From: an uncultured Lachnospiraceae bacterium
GTDB lineage: Bacteria; Bacillota; Clostridia; Lachnospirales; Lachnospiraceae
Assembly: GCA_910587935.1 (NCBI GenBank)
Contig: CAJUNP010000013.1
Span: 5,601-69,600, forward strand
Length of the DNA: 64,000 bases
Reading direction: 5' to 3'
Position numbers and translations under genes: made by a program. A model generated the notes under the pieces. The model worked only from the letters and a program-made list of their open reading frames with translations. It searched no databases and had not been told where the DNA came from. Shown piece after piece: positions 44,774-53,067 of this stretch (its first letter is position 1; each line of letters starts with the position of its first letter).

Positions 44774-45291
44774 AGCTTCTCCGGTTCAGGATATTCCACT
44801 CCGAAAGTCTCGACGGTAACCGTCTGCATTACTTGATTTTCAAGAGGTCTGTCGGAATAATCGGTAGGCGTTTCAGCAATACGGTTCACCACTTCCATAC
44901 CTTCTATTACCTTCCCGAAAGCGGCATACTGGCCGTCTAAGTGCGGACTGGTTTTGTGCATAATAAAAAACTGGGAACCGGCGGAGTCCGGCATCATGCT
45001 GCGGGCCATGGAAAGAACGCCCTCCGTGTGTTTCAGATCGTTGTCCACGCCGTTTGCGGAAAATTCTCCCTTAATACTGTAACCGGGGCCGCCCATGCCG
45101 TTTCCTTCCGGGTCGCCGCCCTGAATCATGAAGCCGCGGATAACACGGTGGAAAATCAGACCGTCATAAAAATATTTTTGAATCAGGCTGATAAAATTAT
45201 TGACGGAAACGGGTGCAATTTCGGGATACAGTTCCGCTTTGATTACATCCCCGTTTTCCATAGTAAAAGTTACAACAGGATTTTGTGCCAT
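44770..45291 (-). CDS. Cyclophilin-type peptidyl-prolyl cis-trans isomerase
   Basis: This 173-residue single-domain cyclophilin catalyses proline isomerisation during protein folding. It has FHRVIRGFMIQGGDPEGNGM with the catalytic Arg, GVLSMARSMMPDSAGSQFFI, and HLDGQYAAFGKVIEGMEVVN. No signal peptide is present, so it is cytoplasmic. Its 3' end abuts the integrase remnant, which suggests that the element's boundary was here. Confidence 0.94.
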   Translation of the reverse strand: MAQNPVVTFTMENGDVIKAELYPEIAPVSVNNFISLIQKYFYDGLIFHRVIRGFMIQGGDPEGNGMGGPGYSIKGEFSANGVDNDLKHTEGVLSMARSMMPDSAGSQFFIMHKTSPHLDGQYAAFGKVIEGMEVVNRIAETPTDYSDRPLENQVMQTVTVETFGVEYPEPEKL

Positions 45292-45389
45292 ATTATTTCT
45301 TCCCTTCTGTTTGGTTATATAATACTCATAATAACCATTGTAACGGAAAATAGCGGGAACGTAAAGCTAAAGTATACAAAAGGAGCGCC

Positions 45390-46250
45390 ATGTTACGAAA
45401 CGTTATAATTATTTTTGATAAATGTTATATGTCTGGTTTCAATACAAAGTATGAGTCTGGTCTGGAGCAAATCAGACAGGAAATGCAGCAACAGGGAATT
45501 TCTCTGCAGTGGCAGGCTGCCGCAGCGGGGGAAGATCTGGCAAAGGAAAGCCAGGGGTGCCTGTATATAACCGACAGCCCTGAAATTTTTGAAGCGCTTA
45601 AATTAAAAGGCTTTTATGCAGCGGCATTAATGCATGACGGGAACGGCGGCGTGTCGTTTCAGGGAAATTGTTATATTCTGCAGGGATTGGAAGGAATGGA
45701 GTATGCCTATCTGGAGGATGTTTACCGAAGGCTGGCGGGACAGCCATGGGATATTTTGGAGACAGGGAGGCTTAAGGTAAGGGAGAGCACAGTGGAAGAC
45801 GTGGACGAATTTTACAGGATTTACAGGGAACCGTCCATTACTTATTACATGGAAAATTTGTTTGAACAGCCGGACATGGAAAAGGCTTATATAAAAAATT
45901 ATATCCGGCAGGTCTACGGATTTTACGGTTACGGTCTCTGGACCGTGCTTTTAAAAGAAACAGGGCAGGTGATTGGACGCGCCGGATTAAGCGTAAGGGA
46001 CGGCTATGAATTGCCGGAGCTTGGATTTGTAATCGAAACGTCGCAGCAGAGAAAAGGATATGCATACGAAGTGTGCAAAGCCATTCTTAATTATACTAAA
46101 GAAGAACTACAGTTTGGCGCAGTGCAGGCACTGGTTCAGGAAGAAAATAAAGCGTCGGTCAGTCTTTTGAACAGGCTGGGATTTACGTATCGGGAGAAAG
46201 TGTATGAGGAGGGAACGGATTATCTTTTATATGTGAAGACACTGGACTAA
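45390..46250 (+). CDS. GNAT-family acetyltransferase with an extra N-terminal domain
   Basis: In this 286-residue protein, residues 1-120 form an unfamiliar alpha/beta domain (YITDSPEIFEALKLKGFYAA, resembling a small HAD-like or Rossmann fold). Residues 125-285 are a GNAT domain (LKVRESTVEDVDEFYRIYRE; LGFVIETSQQRKGYAYEVCK, motif A; EENKASVSLLNRLGF, motif B). The acetyl acceptor cannot be inferred. AAAGGAG precedes the ATG. The gene is divergent from the cyclophilin gene. Confidence 0.85.
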   Translation: MLRNVIIIFDKCYMSGFNTKYESGLEQIRQEMQQQGISLQWQAAAAGEDLAKESQGCLYITDSPEIFEALKLKGFYAAALMHDGNGGVSFQGNCYILQGLEGMEYAYLEDVYRRLAGQPWDILETGRLKVRESTVEDVDEFYRIYREPSITYYMENLFEQPDMEKAYIKNYIRQVYGFYGYGLWTVLLKETGQVIGRAGLSVRDGYELPELGFVIETSQQRKGYAYEVCKAILNYTKEELQFGAVQALVQEENKASVSLLNRLGFTYREKVYEEGTDYLLYVKTLD

Positions 46251-46292
46251 GTAAAAAATTGCAACATAAAAAATTGCATGTTGAAAATAGTA

Positions 46293-46321
46293 TTGACATT
46301 TCCTGTTTATTACGGTAAAGT
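46293..46321 (+). promoter_or_regulatory. Promoter with long leader ahead of the hypothetical gene at 46502
   Basis: A perfect -35 TTGACA is followed after 17 bases by TAAAGT, an imperfect -10. Transcription would give a leader of about 170 bases containing a small hairpin (GATAGCAG with CTGCTAT). I do not recognise a riboswitch class. Confidence 0.5.
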
Positions 46322-46501
46322 AAAGCTACCGTGATAGCAGGACGCTGCTATATATCAGTAATATTTCTTATATTTATCAATTTATTAATTCTGAGTTCTA
46401 TGGAATTCCGGCTGTATCAGCCTAGTTTCAGTATTTTGTGCCGTTATATAATTAAGAGCATGTAGACAACAAATGGGTAATTTTATTTGGGAGGATTACT
46501 A

Positions 46502-46900
46502 TTGAGGGGAAAATTAACAAAGCATTGGAGGCAGGAGTTGAGATGCCTGCTTGAAGACCAGCGAAAGACCGAATACTTTGTGAAAAAATTATTACGCCGT
46601 ATTTTTGAAGAAGATGTTATTTTATGCGGCCTGCGTACAAGTACACCCGAAAAAGAGAAAAAATTGGCCGATACCGACGCGGTGGTTCTGAAGCTGACTG
46701 TTTTAACGGGCCGGCAGGAAAGAGATATACTATTAAGAATCTGTGAAGAGACGGCGGACAGGGAATCCGCGACAGCTGTTATCCTGCATTATTACTGCGT
46801 GGAAGCGCCGGCGATTCTGGTTGACAGCGGTACGGCGGAGATCCGTGTAACCGTTGATTCCGAATTGGAAGACCTGATTTGGCAGACCGCAGATCATTAA
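46502..46900 (+). CDS. Hypothetical cytoplasmic protein
   Basis: This 132-residue protein starts at a TTG seven bases after GGGAGG. It has a basic N-terminus, then a mixed alpha/beta part (ADTDAVVLKLTVLTGRQERD; SATAVILHYYCVEAPAILVD). No membrane segment, signal or recognised motif is seen. It lies upstream of two spore coat genes on the same strand, with 80 bases between, and may belong to sporulation, but nothing in the sequence proves this. Confidence 0.65.
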   Translation: MRGKLTKHWRQELRCLLEDQRKTEYFVKKLLRRIFEEDVILCGLRTSTPEKEKKLADTDAVVLKLTVLTGRQERDILLRICEETADRESATAVILHYYCVEAPAILVDSGTAEIRVTVDSELEDLIWQTADH

Positions 46901-46981
46901 TAAAAATTAATATTTTCAATATGAATAAAAGCCATGCTTCTGCACACAATAAGTTTGTATAAACTTCAAGGAGGCATGGAA

Positions 46982-47167
46982 ATGACAAACATCTCAGAAT
47001 TAGAACTTCAGAATTTACGTCATCTGATCGGCGGTTTTGACACCACCCACTGTAAGATGAAAGAGTATGCATCCTGTGCGCAGGACGCAAAAGTAAAACA
47101 GTTTTTTGAAAAAGGCGCACAGTCGGCACAGGAAAACAAACAGACGCTCATGAAATTTTTGCAGTAA
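46982..47167 (+). CDS. Small spore-coat-like protein (CotF-associated)
   Basis: This 61-residue, all-helical protein (LELQNLRHLIGGFDTTHCKM; CAQDAKVKQFFEKGAQSAQE) resembles the N-terminal part of ferritin-like CotF coat proteins. It starts at ATG after AAGGAGG; an upstream in-frame start has no ribosome site. The next gene, 15 bases away, is a second CotF-like protein, so the pair may be a split or paired coat component. Confidence 0.75.
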   Translation: MTNISELELQNLRHLIGGFDTTHCKMKEYASCAQDAKVKQFFEKGAQSAQENKQTLMKFLQ

Positions 47168-47182
47168 AGGAAGGTGTAAAGT

Positions 47183-47443
47183 ATGGAAATGCAGGAAAAG
47201 ACAATGGTAGCCGATACCCTGACCGGTATCAACGGAGAATTGGTACGTTACGCAGAGATGATCCCCCAGACGGAGAATAAAGAATTGAAACAGACATTGA
47301 AACAGTTCCGCATGGCCTGCGAGCAGTCACAGGAAGAACTGTATCAGATCGCAAGGGACAAATCATACTACGTTCCGGCGCAGAAAGCGACCACAGAAGA
47401 AGTAGAACACGTAAAAGGACTTTTTACTTCTAAGACTCTTTAA
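47183..47443 (+). CDS. CotF-family spore coat protein
   Basis: This 86-residue, predominantly helical protein has the CotF-family ending SYYVPAQKATTEEVEHVKGL. CotF-like proteins are deposited in the spore coat by the mother cell. It overlaps no other gene and is probably cotranscribed with the preceding 61-residue protein. The ATG follows GGAAGGTG. This is one of the main clues that the host forms spores. Confidence 0.82.
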   Translation: MEMQEKTMVADTLTGINGELVRYAEMIPQTENKELKQTLKQFRMACEQSQEELYQIARDKSYYVPAQKATTEEVEHVKGLFTSKTL

Positions 47444-47667
47444 AAATGAATGCGTAATATAGAGTAAGACGAAAGAAAAAGGCAGGGCTCATTTTCGACA
47501 GGAAGGTGGGCTTTGTCAGATACATAACTACAAGTAGCCAATTATTGTCTTTTTTTGGTTTTTTTGGTTTATTTTTAAACAACCTCTTGTTTCGTGGGAA
47601 AACCTTTGCTACTATAAAGTCAGAACCTTTAACCGGTTAGTAAATAAAGATAATGGAGGGACGAATT

Positions 47668-48399
47668 TTGAGAATTTATAAGGCGAAAGATTATGATGAG
47701 ATGAGCAGAAAGGCTGCTAATATTATTTCGGCACAGGTTATTTTAAAGCCGGACTGTGTTTTGGGACTGGCAACCGGATCTACGCCGATTGGCACCTATA
47801 AAAAGCTGATCGAATGGTACGAAAAGGGAGATCTTGATTTTTCCGAAGTGACCAGCGTGAATCTTGACGAATACAAAGGACTGGATAAAGAAAACGATCA
47901 AAGCTACTATTATTTTATGCATACGAATTTCTTTAATTACGTTAATATCAGTCCGGACAGCATTAACCTTCCTAACGGTATGGAACCGGACAGTGATAAA
48001 GAGTGTGCAAGATACGATGAAGTGATTCGTTCCGTTGGCGGCGTGGATCTGCAGCTTTTAGGACTTGGCCATAACGGACATATCGGTTTTAACGAGCCGG
48101 CGGAAGAGTTCAAAAAAGGAACGCACTGCGTTGACCTGCAGGCAAGCACGATCGAAGCTAACGCAAGATTTTTCGCAAGCATGGATGAAGTTCCCAAACA
48201 GGCGTATACTATGGGAATCAGAACCATTATGTCTGCAAAGAAGATTCTTGTAGTTGTAAGCGGCGCAGACAAAGCGGGCATTGTTAAAAAAGCGTTTACC
48301 GGCCCTGTTACTCCTCATGTGCCGGCGTCTCTCTTACAGATGCACTCGGATGTAACCGTTGTCGGTGATGCGGCGGCATTGTCAGAATTGGATATCTGA
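47668..48399 (+). CDS. nagB: Glucosamine-6-phosphate deaminase
   Basis: This 243-residue enzyme converts glucosamine-6-phosphate to fructose-6-phosphate and ammonia in amino-sugar use. It has LGLATGSTPIGTYKKL (phosphate site), FSEVTSVNLDEYKGL with the catalytic Asp, and the family signature LGLGHNGHIGFNEP. It starts at a TTG after GGAGGGA; the ATG at 47653 overlaps that ribosome site and is not the start. It forms an operon with nagA, 14 bases downstream. Confidence 0.95.
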   Translation: MRIYKAKDYDEMSRKAANIISAQVILKPDCVLGLATGSTPIGTYKKLIEWYEKGDLDFSEVTSVNLDEYKGLDKENDQSYYYFMHTNFFNYVNISPDSINLPNGMEPDSDKECARYDEVIRSVGGVDLQLLGLGHNGHIGFNEPAEEFKKGTHCVDLQASTIEANARFFASMDEVPKQAYTMGIRTIMSAKKILVVVSGADKAGIVKKAFTGPVTPHVPASLLQMHSDVTVVGDAAALSELDI

Positions 48400-48413
48400 G
48401 GAAAGGATATTTT

Positions 48414-49538
48414 ATGATAATCAAAAATGTTAAAGTATTTCAGGATAACGGAGTTTTCGTGCCGGGAGAGATTTATATTGAAGGTGACAAATTTACCGAT
48501 TCATCTGACGGCGCGGGGCAGGAAGTTATTGACGGGAACGGCTGCTATGCAATTCCGGGTCTGACGGATGTTCATTTTCATGGATGTGTGGGTTATGACT
48601 TTTGCGACGGCACAGTGGAAGCCATTAAGGCAATGGCCGAATATGAACTGGATAACGGCGTGACCGCGATTGCTCCCGCAACTATGACTCTTTCCGAAGA
48701 AATGCTGACGGAGGTTGCCCGCGCGGCAGCGGCTTATGACGGCAGGACAGGAGCCGACCTGGTGGGAATTAATATGGAAGGCCCTTTCATTTCCATGGAA
48801 AAGAAAGGCGCACAGAATCCCGCGTATATTCATAAACCGGATGCGGCAATGTTCAGGCGTCTGCAGGAAGAATCGGGCAATAAATTTAAGCTCTGTGCCA
48901 TTGCTCCGGAGGTAGAGGGCGCAATTGATTTTATCCGTGAACTGAAGGACGAGGTAGTGCTTTCCGTTGCCCATACCACTGCGGATTATGATACGGCTAA
49001 GGCAGCGTTTGGCGCAGGTGCAAGACAAGTAACGCATTTGTTTAACGCCATGCCTCCGTTTACACATCGTGCGCCGGGCGTTGTTGGGGCGGCTTGTGAT
49101 AATGAGGAAGTAAAGGTAGAGATGATCTGCGATGGTGTGCATATGCATCCATCCGTAATACGTACGGCCTTTAAGATGTTTGGCGACGACAGGATTATTA
49201 TGATCAGCGACAGTATGATGGCCACCGGCAAACCGGATGGAACCTATGCCCTTGGCGGACAGGATGTAACGGTTAAGGGCAACGTGGCGACGCTTACGGA
49301 AGGCGGCGCAATTGCAGGGAGCGTTACAAACCTGATGAACTGTGTCCGTTATGCTGTAAAGGAGGCCGGAATTCCTCTGGAAAGCGCGGTTAAGTGCGCC
49401 GCTGTTAATCCGGCGAAAGCGATAGGCATTTTTGACAGATATGGAAGCATTGCCGCAGGAAAGTATGCGAATGTCGTACTACTGGATCAAGATTTGAATA
49501 TTGAGCATATCATTAAGAGTGGAACAGTTGTGAAATAA
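48414..49538 (+). CDS. nagA: N-acetylglucosamine-6-phosphate deacetylase
   Basis: This 374-residue amidohydrolase makes glucosamine-6-phosphate for NagB. It has metal ligands in LTDVHFHGCVGYD, Glu in GINMEGPFI, His in SVAHTTADYD, HLFNAMPPFTHR and the catalytic Asp in IMISDSMMATG. Length and motif order are normal. With nagB it feeds GlcNAc from cell wall or host glycans into glycolysis. A terminator follows the stop. Confidence 0.96.
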   Translation: MIIKNVKVFQDNGVFVPGEIYIEGDKFTDSSDGAGQEVIDGNGCYAIPGLTDVHFHGCVGYDFCDGTVEAIKAMAEYELDNGVTAIAPATMTLSEEMLTEVARAAAAYDGRTGADLVGINMEGPFISMEKKGAQNPAYIHKPDAAMFRRLQEESGNKFKLCAIAPEVEGAIDFIRELKDEVVLSVAHTTADYDTAKAAFGAGARQVTHLFNAMPPFTHRAPGVVGAACDNEEVKVEMICDGVHMHPSVIRTAFKMFGDDRIIMISDSMMATGKPDGTYALGGQDVTVKGNVATLTEGGAIAGSVTNLMNCVRYAVKEAGIPLESAVKCAAVNPAKAIGIFDRYGSIAAGKYANVVLLDQDLNIEHIIKSGTVVK

Positions 49539-49568
49539 ATTTGACTGATATCTCCAAGAATATAATAC

Positions 49569-49603
49569 AAAAACTGCGTCTGGTTTTGCCAGGCGCAGTT
49601 TTT
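49569..49603. terminator. Terminator between nagA and the convergent XRE regulator gene
   Basis: A 10-bp stem with one G-T pair (CTGCGTCTGG with CCAGGCGCAG), a 5-base loop and flanking A5 and T5 runs, so it works on both strands. Confidence 0.92.
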
Positions 49604-49618
49604 GTGTAATGATATCGG

Positions 49619-49930
49619 CTATTTGCGATGTAATCCTTTTGAGACTGCCAGTACTGTATGAAGCTGCGTATCATCCAAGTATTTTAGTTCTTCCAGAATT
49701 TCGTTAATTAAAGGCGGGTTTGTAACATCCGTGTCAAAAAAATCTTTTGGTGTAATATCCAGATATTCACAGATATAGAAAAAGGCAGCCATGGAGGGAA
49801 AGGCAAGTTTGTTTTCAATACGGTTAATATAACTGCAGTTTTGTCCGATAGCCAGGCTCATTTCTCTTGCAGAAACATTTTTCTGCATACGTAAAAAGGC
49901 GATTCTGTCAGCAAAAAAATCTTCATACAT
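49619..49930 (-). CDS. XRE-family transcriptional regulator
   Basis: This 103-residue protein has a helix-turn-helix in residues about 8-62 (LRMQKNVSAREMSLAIGQNC, SYINRIENKLAFPSMAAFFY), followed by a short C-terminal tail. Such small Cro/CI-like regulators control nearby or mobile genes. Its target is unknown. The start is the ATG after AGGAGGG; an ATG three codons upstream is too far. It is divergent from spmA, so their promoters share 50 to 200 bases. Confidence 0.9.
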   Translation of the reverse strand: MYEDFFADRIAFLRMQKNVSAREMSLAIGQNCSYINRIENKLAFPSMAAFFYICEYLDITPKDFFDTDVTNPPLINEILEELKYLDDTQLHTVLAVSKGLHRK

Positions 49931-50139
49931 AAATATCACCCTCCTATAAGTTATTATATGCTATAACTCTTTTGAAATCAGATATTGAAAATAGTAAAAT
50001 AGACGAAACAAGATATAGTATGACCTGAAGTGCACAATTTAAGATATCAAATCATTAAAATAACATATTCCGGAAGATGGTACTGCATGACATCATATAA
50101 ATTAGAAAATTTACTATGTGGGCAGAAGGGGGTATTGTT

Positions 50140-50838
50140 ATGTTAAATTATATTTGGGCATTTATGATTTTGGTGGGAGTTCTTTTCGGAGCGGTCACGG
50201 GAAAAATGGAGGCTGTTACAAACGCGGCAATTGATTCGGCAGGAGAAGCCGTTTCCTTATGCGTCACCATGCTTGGTGTTATGGCTTTATGGGTAGGACT
50301 TATGGAAATTGCCAGGAATTCCGGCCTGATTGCTAAGATGACCCGGGGGATACAGCCTTTTATTTCTTTTATGTTTCCGAAAATTCCCCAGGGTCATGCG
50401 GCAAGAGAATACATTTCGACGAATATTATTGCGAATGTTATGGGATTAGGCTGGGCCTGTACGCCGGCAGGATTGAAGGCCATGGAGGAGCTGGCGAAGC
50501 TGGAGGAGGAGAGGGGGACGCCGGGATATGTGTCGGCAGGGGAAGGCATTTTTGCAGACGGAAAGAAAAAGGGGAACAAGACAGGTAAGAGCGGCGTTGA
50601 GTTGCCCGTGGTGGCAAATGGAAAGAGCGGCAGGGTTGCCAGCAATGAGATGTGCACGTTTTTGATTTTGAATATTTCTTCTTTGCAATTAATACCCGTG
50701 AATATGATCGCGTACAGAAGCCAGTATGGGAGCGTGAATCCGGCGGGGATTATTGCGCCGGCGATTGTGGCGACGTTTGTCAGTACGGCGGTAGCGGTGG
50801 TATATTGTAAGGTGAAGGATGGGAGGCGGAGAGTTTGA
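50140..50838 (+). CDS. spmA: Spore maturation protein A (nucleoside-recognition family membrane protein)
   Basis: This 232-residue protein has hydrophobic helices at about 3-22, 38-60, 165-185 and 203-225, with the family motif GWACTPAGLKAMEELAKLE at about 105-125. SpmA and SpmB are needed for spore core dehydration in Bacillus. The segment between 125 and 165 is a longer hydrophilic loop. A partner spmB is not found downstream. Instead a two-gene cassette follows, and then a second, diverged copy of the spmA 3' half at 53109-53410. The ATG follows GGGGGT. Confidence 0.88.
   Translation: MLNYIWAFMILVGVLFGAVTGKMEAVTNAAIDSAGEAVSLCVTMLGVMALWVGLMEIARNSGLIAKMTRGIQPFISFMFPKIPQGHAAREYISTNIIANVMGLGWACTPAGLKAMEELAKLEEERGTPGYVSAGEGIFADGKKKGNKTGKSGVELPVVANGKSGRVASNEMCTFLILNISSLQLIPVNMIAYRSQYGSVNPAGIIAPAIVATFVSTAVAVVYCKVKDGRRRV
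50482..50505 (+). repeat. Direct repeat, copy 1 (inside spmA)
   Basis: This 24-base segment beginning ATGGAGGA is repeated at 53123-53146 with one difference. It is the best conserved piece shared by spmA and the displaced spmA 3' copy, and is a candidate attachment or crossover core for the intervening cassette (inference). Confidence 0.55.
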
Positions 50839-50961
50839 GGACTTTCCGCTTTATTCATTAGTTATATCCCAATGTTTTATCGGATACATATAAGAAAATA
50901 TATGAGAAAAACAAGGTATAGCATATATAAAATTATGATATTATTGGATTATATATTGCCA

Positions 50962-50990
50962 TTGACATATAAAAATTAGAAATGTATAAT
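50962..50990 (+). promoter_or_regulatory. Perfect consensus sigma-A promoter of the cassette
   Basis: TTGACA and TATAAT are both perfect and separated by exactly 17 bases, 29 bases before the start of the recombinase-like gene. It is the strongest promoter I see in the window. Confidence 0.88.
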
Positions 50991-51019
50991 AGCATAAAAT
51001 ATTGGAAAGGACTAATTGG

Positions 51020-52000
51020 ATGAATTATCAAAATATTATTGATGACTTTATAACAGAATATCCAGATTATAAAAGTGATGTAATGAATTTTACCGAATAT
51101 CTGGAAATACATTGGGGAAATTCTTTGTCGGGAGAACCACTCCGTATTTTACTTAAGGGTATAGACGTTGAATTTATATTACAGAGCCTGATTTATAATG
51201 TGGAAGATATACAGCGATATAAGAGCAAGACAAAGGCTAAACGGTATGCCACCGTGGTAGGATTGCTTTTTAACTACATCCGAAAGACTACAGATATTGC
51301 AAACCCTGAATTATATGATGCAATTTCGTTTAACCGCCTGCGGGAAAATTCATATATGAAACGAATGATGGCATATATTGAGAAATGTGATTTGCTTGCG
51401 GGTATAGTTGAGCAGGAACCGTTGACGTTTATGCAAGCCGAAGAACTTTTGGCATGGTCAAATGAACAGCTTGAAGATACAGAATGGGGAGGGGCTACGG
51501 ATCTTAAGAAGGCAATGGCGGCTATCGGAATAAAGATGATGATGCTTTATGGGATCACATATCGTGAATTGAGAAAAATCAAATGGGAGAATTTCGATGA
51601 ATATTATGGTTTTATTACAGTAAATGGTTTTGAACTTCGTTTGCCGCCCAAATTGTCAAGGCAGTTACAGCAAGTGCAGAAATTTGTTTTTCAGAATCAT
51701 GTAAAGAGCAATGAGGACTTGCTTTTTACGGATGGGAATGGAGAACCGTGGGGGGAGATAACATCTTCTTCTGGAATTCCCGACTATTTAGGGACTTTGA
51801 TAGAAGTTACAAGTGTAACCAGCATTGTCAAGTATGGAATAGGACAACTTCTCAAGGCTGGGTTAAGTGATTCTGTTATTAAAAAAATAACAGGTGCAAG
51901 TGATAAACTGATTCAAGGGTGTCTCTTGACAGAGGATGATGAACTCAAAAAGACTATAAATAATAAAATTGTTATGGCAGAGTTATATTATGAGTTTTGA
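51020..52000 (+). CDS. Tyrosine-recombinase-like protein lacking the catalytic residues
   Basis: This 326-residue protein is helical, with a SAM-like N-terminal half and a C-terminal half that follows the tyrosine-recombinase pattern. MLYGITYRELRKIKWENF (near residue 177) matches T-G-x-R-x-x-E-L-x-x-L-x-W but lacks the catalytic Arg. GIGQLLKAGLSDSVIKKITG matches the H-x-x-R/G-H region but has no His, Arg or Gly-His. No nucleophile Tyr sits in the usual place near the end. It may be a DNA-binding remnant or a recombinase relative with another role. The ATG follows AAAGGA; a TTG at 51002 overlaps that region. Confidence 0.7.
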   Translation: MNYQNIIDDFITEYPDYKSDVMNFTEYLEIHWGNSLSGEPLRILLKGIDVEFILQSLIYNVEDIQRYKSKTKAKRYATVVGLLFNYIRKTTDIANPELYDAISFNRLRENSYMKRMMAYIEKCDLLAGIVEQEPLTFMQAEELLAWSNEQLEDTEWGGATDLKKAMAAIGIKMMMLYGITYRELRKIKWENFDEYYGFITVNGFELRLPPKLSRQLQQVQKFVFQNHVKSNEDLLFTDGNGEPWGEITSSSGIPDYLGTLIEVTSVTSIVKYGIGQLLKAGLSDSVIKKITGASDKLIQGCLLTEDDELKKTINNKIVMAELYYEF

Positions 52001-52032
52001 AGAAGATAGAGCAGACAGGGAGAGATAAATCT

Positions 52033-53067
52033 GTGGATGAAAATAAAGGTGAAGTTTTAATCTATCAGTCAGAAGACGGATTAACCAATGTCGAAGTAAC
52101 TGTACGGGATGAAACGGTTTGGCTTTCCCAACAACAAATGGCAGAGCTGTTTCAAACGTCGAGAACAAATGTTGTAGAACACATAAAACATATTTTTGCA
52201 GAAGGAGAATTAGACGAAGCCTCAACCTGTCGGAATTTCCGACAGGTTCGGCAGGAGGGAACAAGGCAGGTTACAAGAGAGATACCATATTATAATCTGG
52301 ATATGATTATATCTTTGGGATATAGAATAAAGTCTCTTATAGCAACGAGATTCAGGAAATGGGCAACAGAACGTTTAAAGGAATACATGGTTAAGGGCTT
52401 TACGATGGATGACGAACGCCTTAAAGGCAATGGTGGAGGGAATTATTGGAAAGAGCTTTTAGACCGTATTCGTGATATTCGTTCTTCGGAAAAAGTGCTT
52501 TATCGTCAGGTTTTGGATTTATATGCCACAAGTGTAGATTATGACCCCCATAGTGAGGAGTCGATTCGTTTTTTTAAAATAGTACAAAATAAGCTTCATT
52601 TTGCGGCACATGGACATACTGCGGCAGAAATAGTTTTTGAGCGTGCTGATGCACAAAAACCTTTTATGGGATTGACATCCTTTTCAGGAGAGTTACCTGC
52701 TCTTAAAGATATTGGAATTGCAAAGAATTATTTAAAGGAAGATGAACTAAAGATACTAAATAATTTGGTATCTGGTTATTTTGATTTGGCGGAAATTAAT
52801 GCGATTGAACATCGCCCAATGTACATGAATGATTATGTTGAACAGCTTGATTCGGTATTATCGTCAGGAAATAGAAAAATACTCAGTGATGGTGGCAGAG
52901 TAAGCCATGCTCAGGCAATGAAAAAAGCAAAAGAAGAATACCAAAAGTATCAGGCAGCCACAATTTCTCCGGTTGAGGACGCTTACCTAAAAACAGTAAA
53001 AATGGCAGCTAAAGCAGCAAAACAGCAAAACAGGCTGGTAGAAAAAACAAATACTGATGGACGATAA
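52033..53067 (+). CDS. RhuM-family protein
   Basis: This protein has about 344 residues. Its N-terminal half (about 10-130) matches RhuM: YQSEDGLTNVEVTVRDETVW, LSQQQMAELFQTSRTNVVEH (helix-turn-helix-like), and YYNLDMIISLGYRIKSLIAT. The C-terminal half is helical, with FAAHGHTAAEIVFERADAQK and a basic tail. RhuM is known from Salmonella pathogenicity island 3 and is common on mobile elements; its function is unresolved. It follows the recombinase-like gene by about 32 bases under the same strong promoter. The start is uncertain: GTG at 52033 after GGGAG, or TTG at 51997. Confidence 0.85.
   Translation: MDENKGEVLIYQSEDGLTNVEVTVRDETVWLSQQQMAELFQTSRTNVVEHIKHIFAEGELDEASTCRNFRQVRQEGTRQVTREIPYYNLDMIISLGYRIKSLIATRFRKWATERLKEYMVKGFTMDDERLKGNGGGNYWKELLDRIRDIRSSEKVLYRQVLDLYATSVDYDPHSEESIRFFKIVQNKLHFAAHGHTAAEIVFERADAQKPFMGLTSFSGELPALKDIGIAKNYLKEDELKILNNLVSGYFDLAEINAIEHRPMYMNDYVEQLDSVLSSGNRKILSDGGRVSHAQAMKKAKEEYQKYQAATISPVEDAYLKTVKMAAKAAKQQNRLVEKTNTDGR

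Noticed and set aside
46251..46501. Riboswitch in the long leader upstream of the hypothetical gene at 46502
   Set aside because: Only one small hairpin is visible and no known aptamer core could be recognised.
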